Below, piece after piece: positions 6,056-6,648 of a stretch of DNA of 6,648 nucleotides (its first letter is position 1; each line of letters opens with the position of its first letter). The notes under the pieces were generated by a model, which saw nothing but the letters and a program-made list of their open reading frames with translations, was not told the origin of the DNA and did not search any database. Both the position numbers and the translations under genes were made by a program. The stretch is taken from NCBI GenBank assembly GCA_013139875.1, contig WSZY01000207.1, forward strand, positions 1 to 6,648. The letters are read 5' to 3'. The stretch comes from Mariprofundaceae bacterium (GTDB lineage: Bacteria > Pseudomonadota > Zetaproteobacteria > Mariprofundales > Mariprofundaceae).

Positions 6056-6648
6056 GCACAAATCTTCCGAAGCTTACCCTGATCACGGATAGTCAGCGGC
6101 TTCCAACCGATCGTTTTTTTGAAGTGGTGGATGCCGCTCTTTCCGGCGGCGTGGATGCCGTTCTGGTTCGTGAAAAGCAGATGGACTCAGCCCGTCTTCT
6201 GGCGTTCGCTTCAACCCTGCGCGACCTTACCAACAACTATCAGGCAAAGCTGATCATCCATACCCAGGCTGATGTAGCCAGAGCCGTTGGTGCAGATGGT
6301 CTGCACCTCGCCTCCAGTGATCTGGCGGAAGTTCCCACTGTTCGTGACTGGCTGGAAAATCCCGGGATGACCATTTCCACATCATGCCATAATGAAATTG
6401 AACTCGGTTTCTCCCAACGCTTTGGCGCCGACTACGCCTTTCTCTCCCCCGTACTGCCCACACAGAGTCATCCGGGAGAACCACATCTGGGCATTGAGAA
6501 ATTCAGAGAGATGGCAGAAAACACTTCTCTACCCGTGATCGCACTTGGTGGAATTAATGCAGACAACCGGGATCAGTTGAAAGGTTTTTCTGTCGCAGTC
6601 GTTGGCACCATCCTTGATGCGGATGATCCCCGTGCCGCAGCCGAAGGG
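6052..6648 (+). CDS. Thiamine-phosphate-synthase/TenI-like protein (3' end outside the window; probable CTG start)
   Basis: An uninterrupted frame from the stop at 6043-6045 to the window edge encodes a TIM-barrel protein of the ThiE/TenI superfamily. No ATG, GTG or TTG occurs before the first strand KLTLITD. The only plausible start is CTG 6052, which overlaps the previous stop as CTGA. Numbering from it, landmarks are LVREK (38-42), ADGLHLASSD (81-90), SCH (111-113), FLSPVLPTQSHPGEP (130-144) and LGGIN (165-169). True ThiE has a metal-binding Asn-Asp where this protein has H70-T71, and a Thr-Lys after the VFPT segment where this one has Gln-Ser-His-Pro. The SHPG form is typical, from memory, of the TenI-like domain fused to MutT-type Nudix hydrolases in Proteobacteria. 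It may therefore not make thiamine phosphate. TenI itself is an aminothiazole tautomerase in Bacillus. Confidence 0.82.
   Translation, partial: MSTNLPKLTLITDSQRLPTDRFFEVVDAALSGGVDAVLVREKQMDSARLLAFASTLRDLTNNYQAKLIIHTQADVARAVGADGLHLASSDLAEVPTVRDWLENPGMTISTSCHNEIELGFSQRFGADYAFLSPVLPTQSHPGEPHLGIEKFREMAENTSLPVIALGGINADNRDQLKGFSVAVVGTILDADDPRAAAEG

Noticed and set aside
6113..6120. T-run as a terminator after the DUF2782-like gene
   Set aside because: No strong stem precedes it, and it lies inside the TenI-like reading frame, encoding Phe-Phe.

Overview
The window is ordinary, densely packed bacterial chromosome. Every gene reads on the + strand and the intergenic gaps are only 3 to 47 bases. The order miaB - ybeZ (phoH-like) - ybeY - ybeX (corC) - lnt is the well-known RNA-processing/envelope cluster of Gamma- and Betaproteobacteria. 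Here it continues with gpsA, a small Smr-domain gene, a small exported DUF2782-like protein and a thiamine-phosphate-synthase/TenI-like gene cut by the right edge. Base composition looks moderately GC-rich by eye and codon use looks even throughout. With the sequence motifs, this suggests a Gram-negative proteobacterium, gammaproteobacterial or a close relative such as a zetaproteobacterium. The genus cannot be settled from the window.

Layout: 1-308 is the C-terminal third domain (TRAM) of the tRNA methylthiotransferase MiaB. 338-1276 is the PhoH-like ATPase YbeZ. 1269-1751 is the endoribonuclease YbeY, overlapping ybeZ by 8 bases. 1744-2559 is the CBS-domain protein YbeX/CorC, overlapping ybeY by 8 bases. 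2563-4074 is apolipoprotein N-acyltransferase Lnt. 4074-5066 is glycerol-3-phosphate dehydrogenase GpsA, whose ATG shares one base with the lnt stop. 5085-5612 is the Smr-domain protein. 5660-6055 is a secreted small protein with its own probable promoter. 6052 to the end is a TenI/ThiE-like enzyme that appears to start at CTG, overlapping the preceding stop.

How the genes fit together: MiaB, YbeZ and YbeY act on tRNA and rRNA/ribosome quality. YbeX and Lnt act at the inner membrane, and Lnt takes acyl chains from phospholipids whose glycerol-3-phosphate backbone GpsA supplies. The overlaps and short gaps from ybeZ to gpsA point to one transcript with translational coupling. The run may break before the DUF2782-like gene. 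There a consensus TATAAT lies so close to the ATG that the mRNA would be leaderless or nearly so.

No mobile element, CRISPR array, RNA gene, phage or defence gene was seen, and I found no convincing new system. The points most worth checking are the CTG start, the altered active site of the TenI-like protein, and the possible leaderless promoter.
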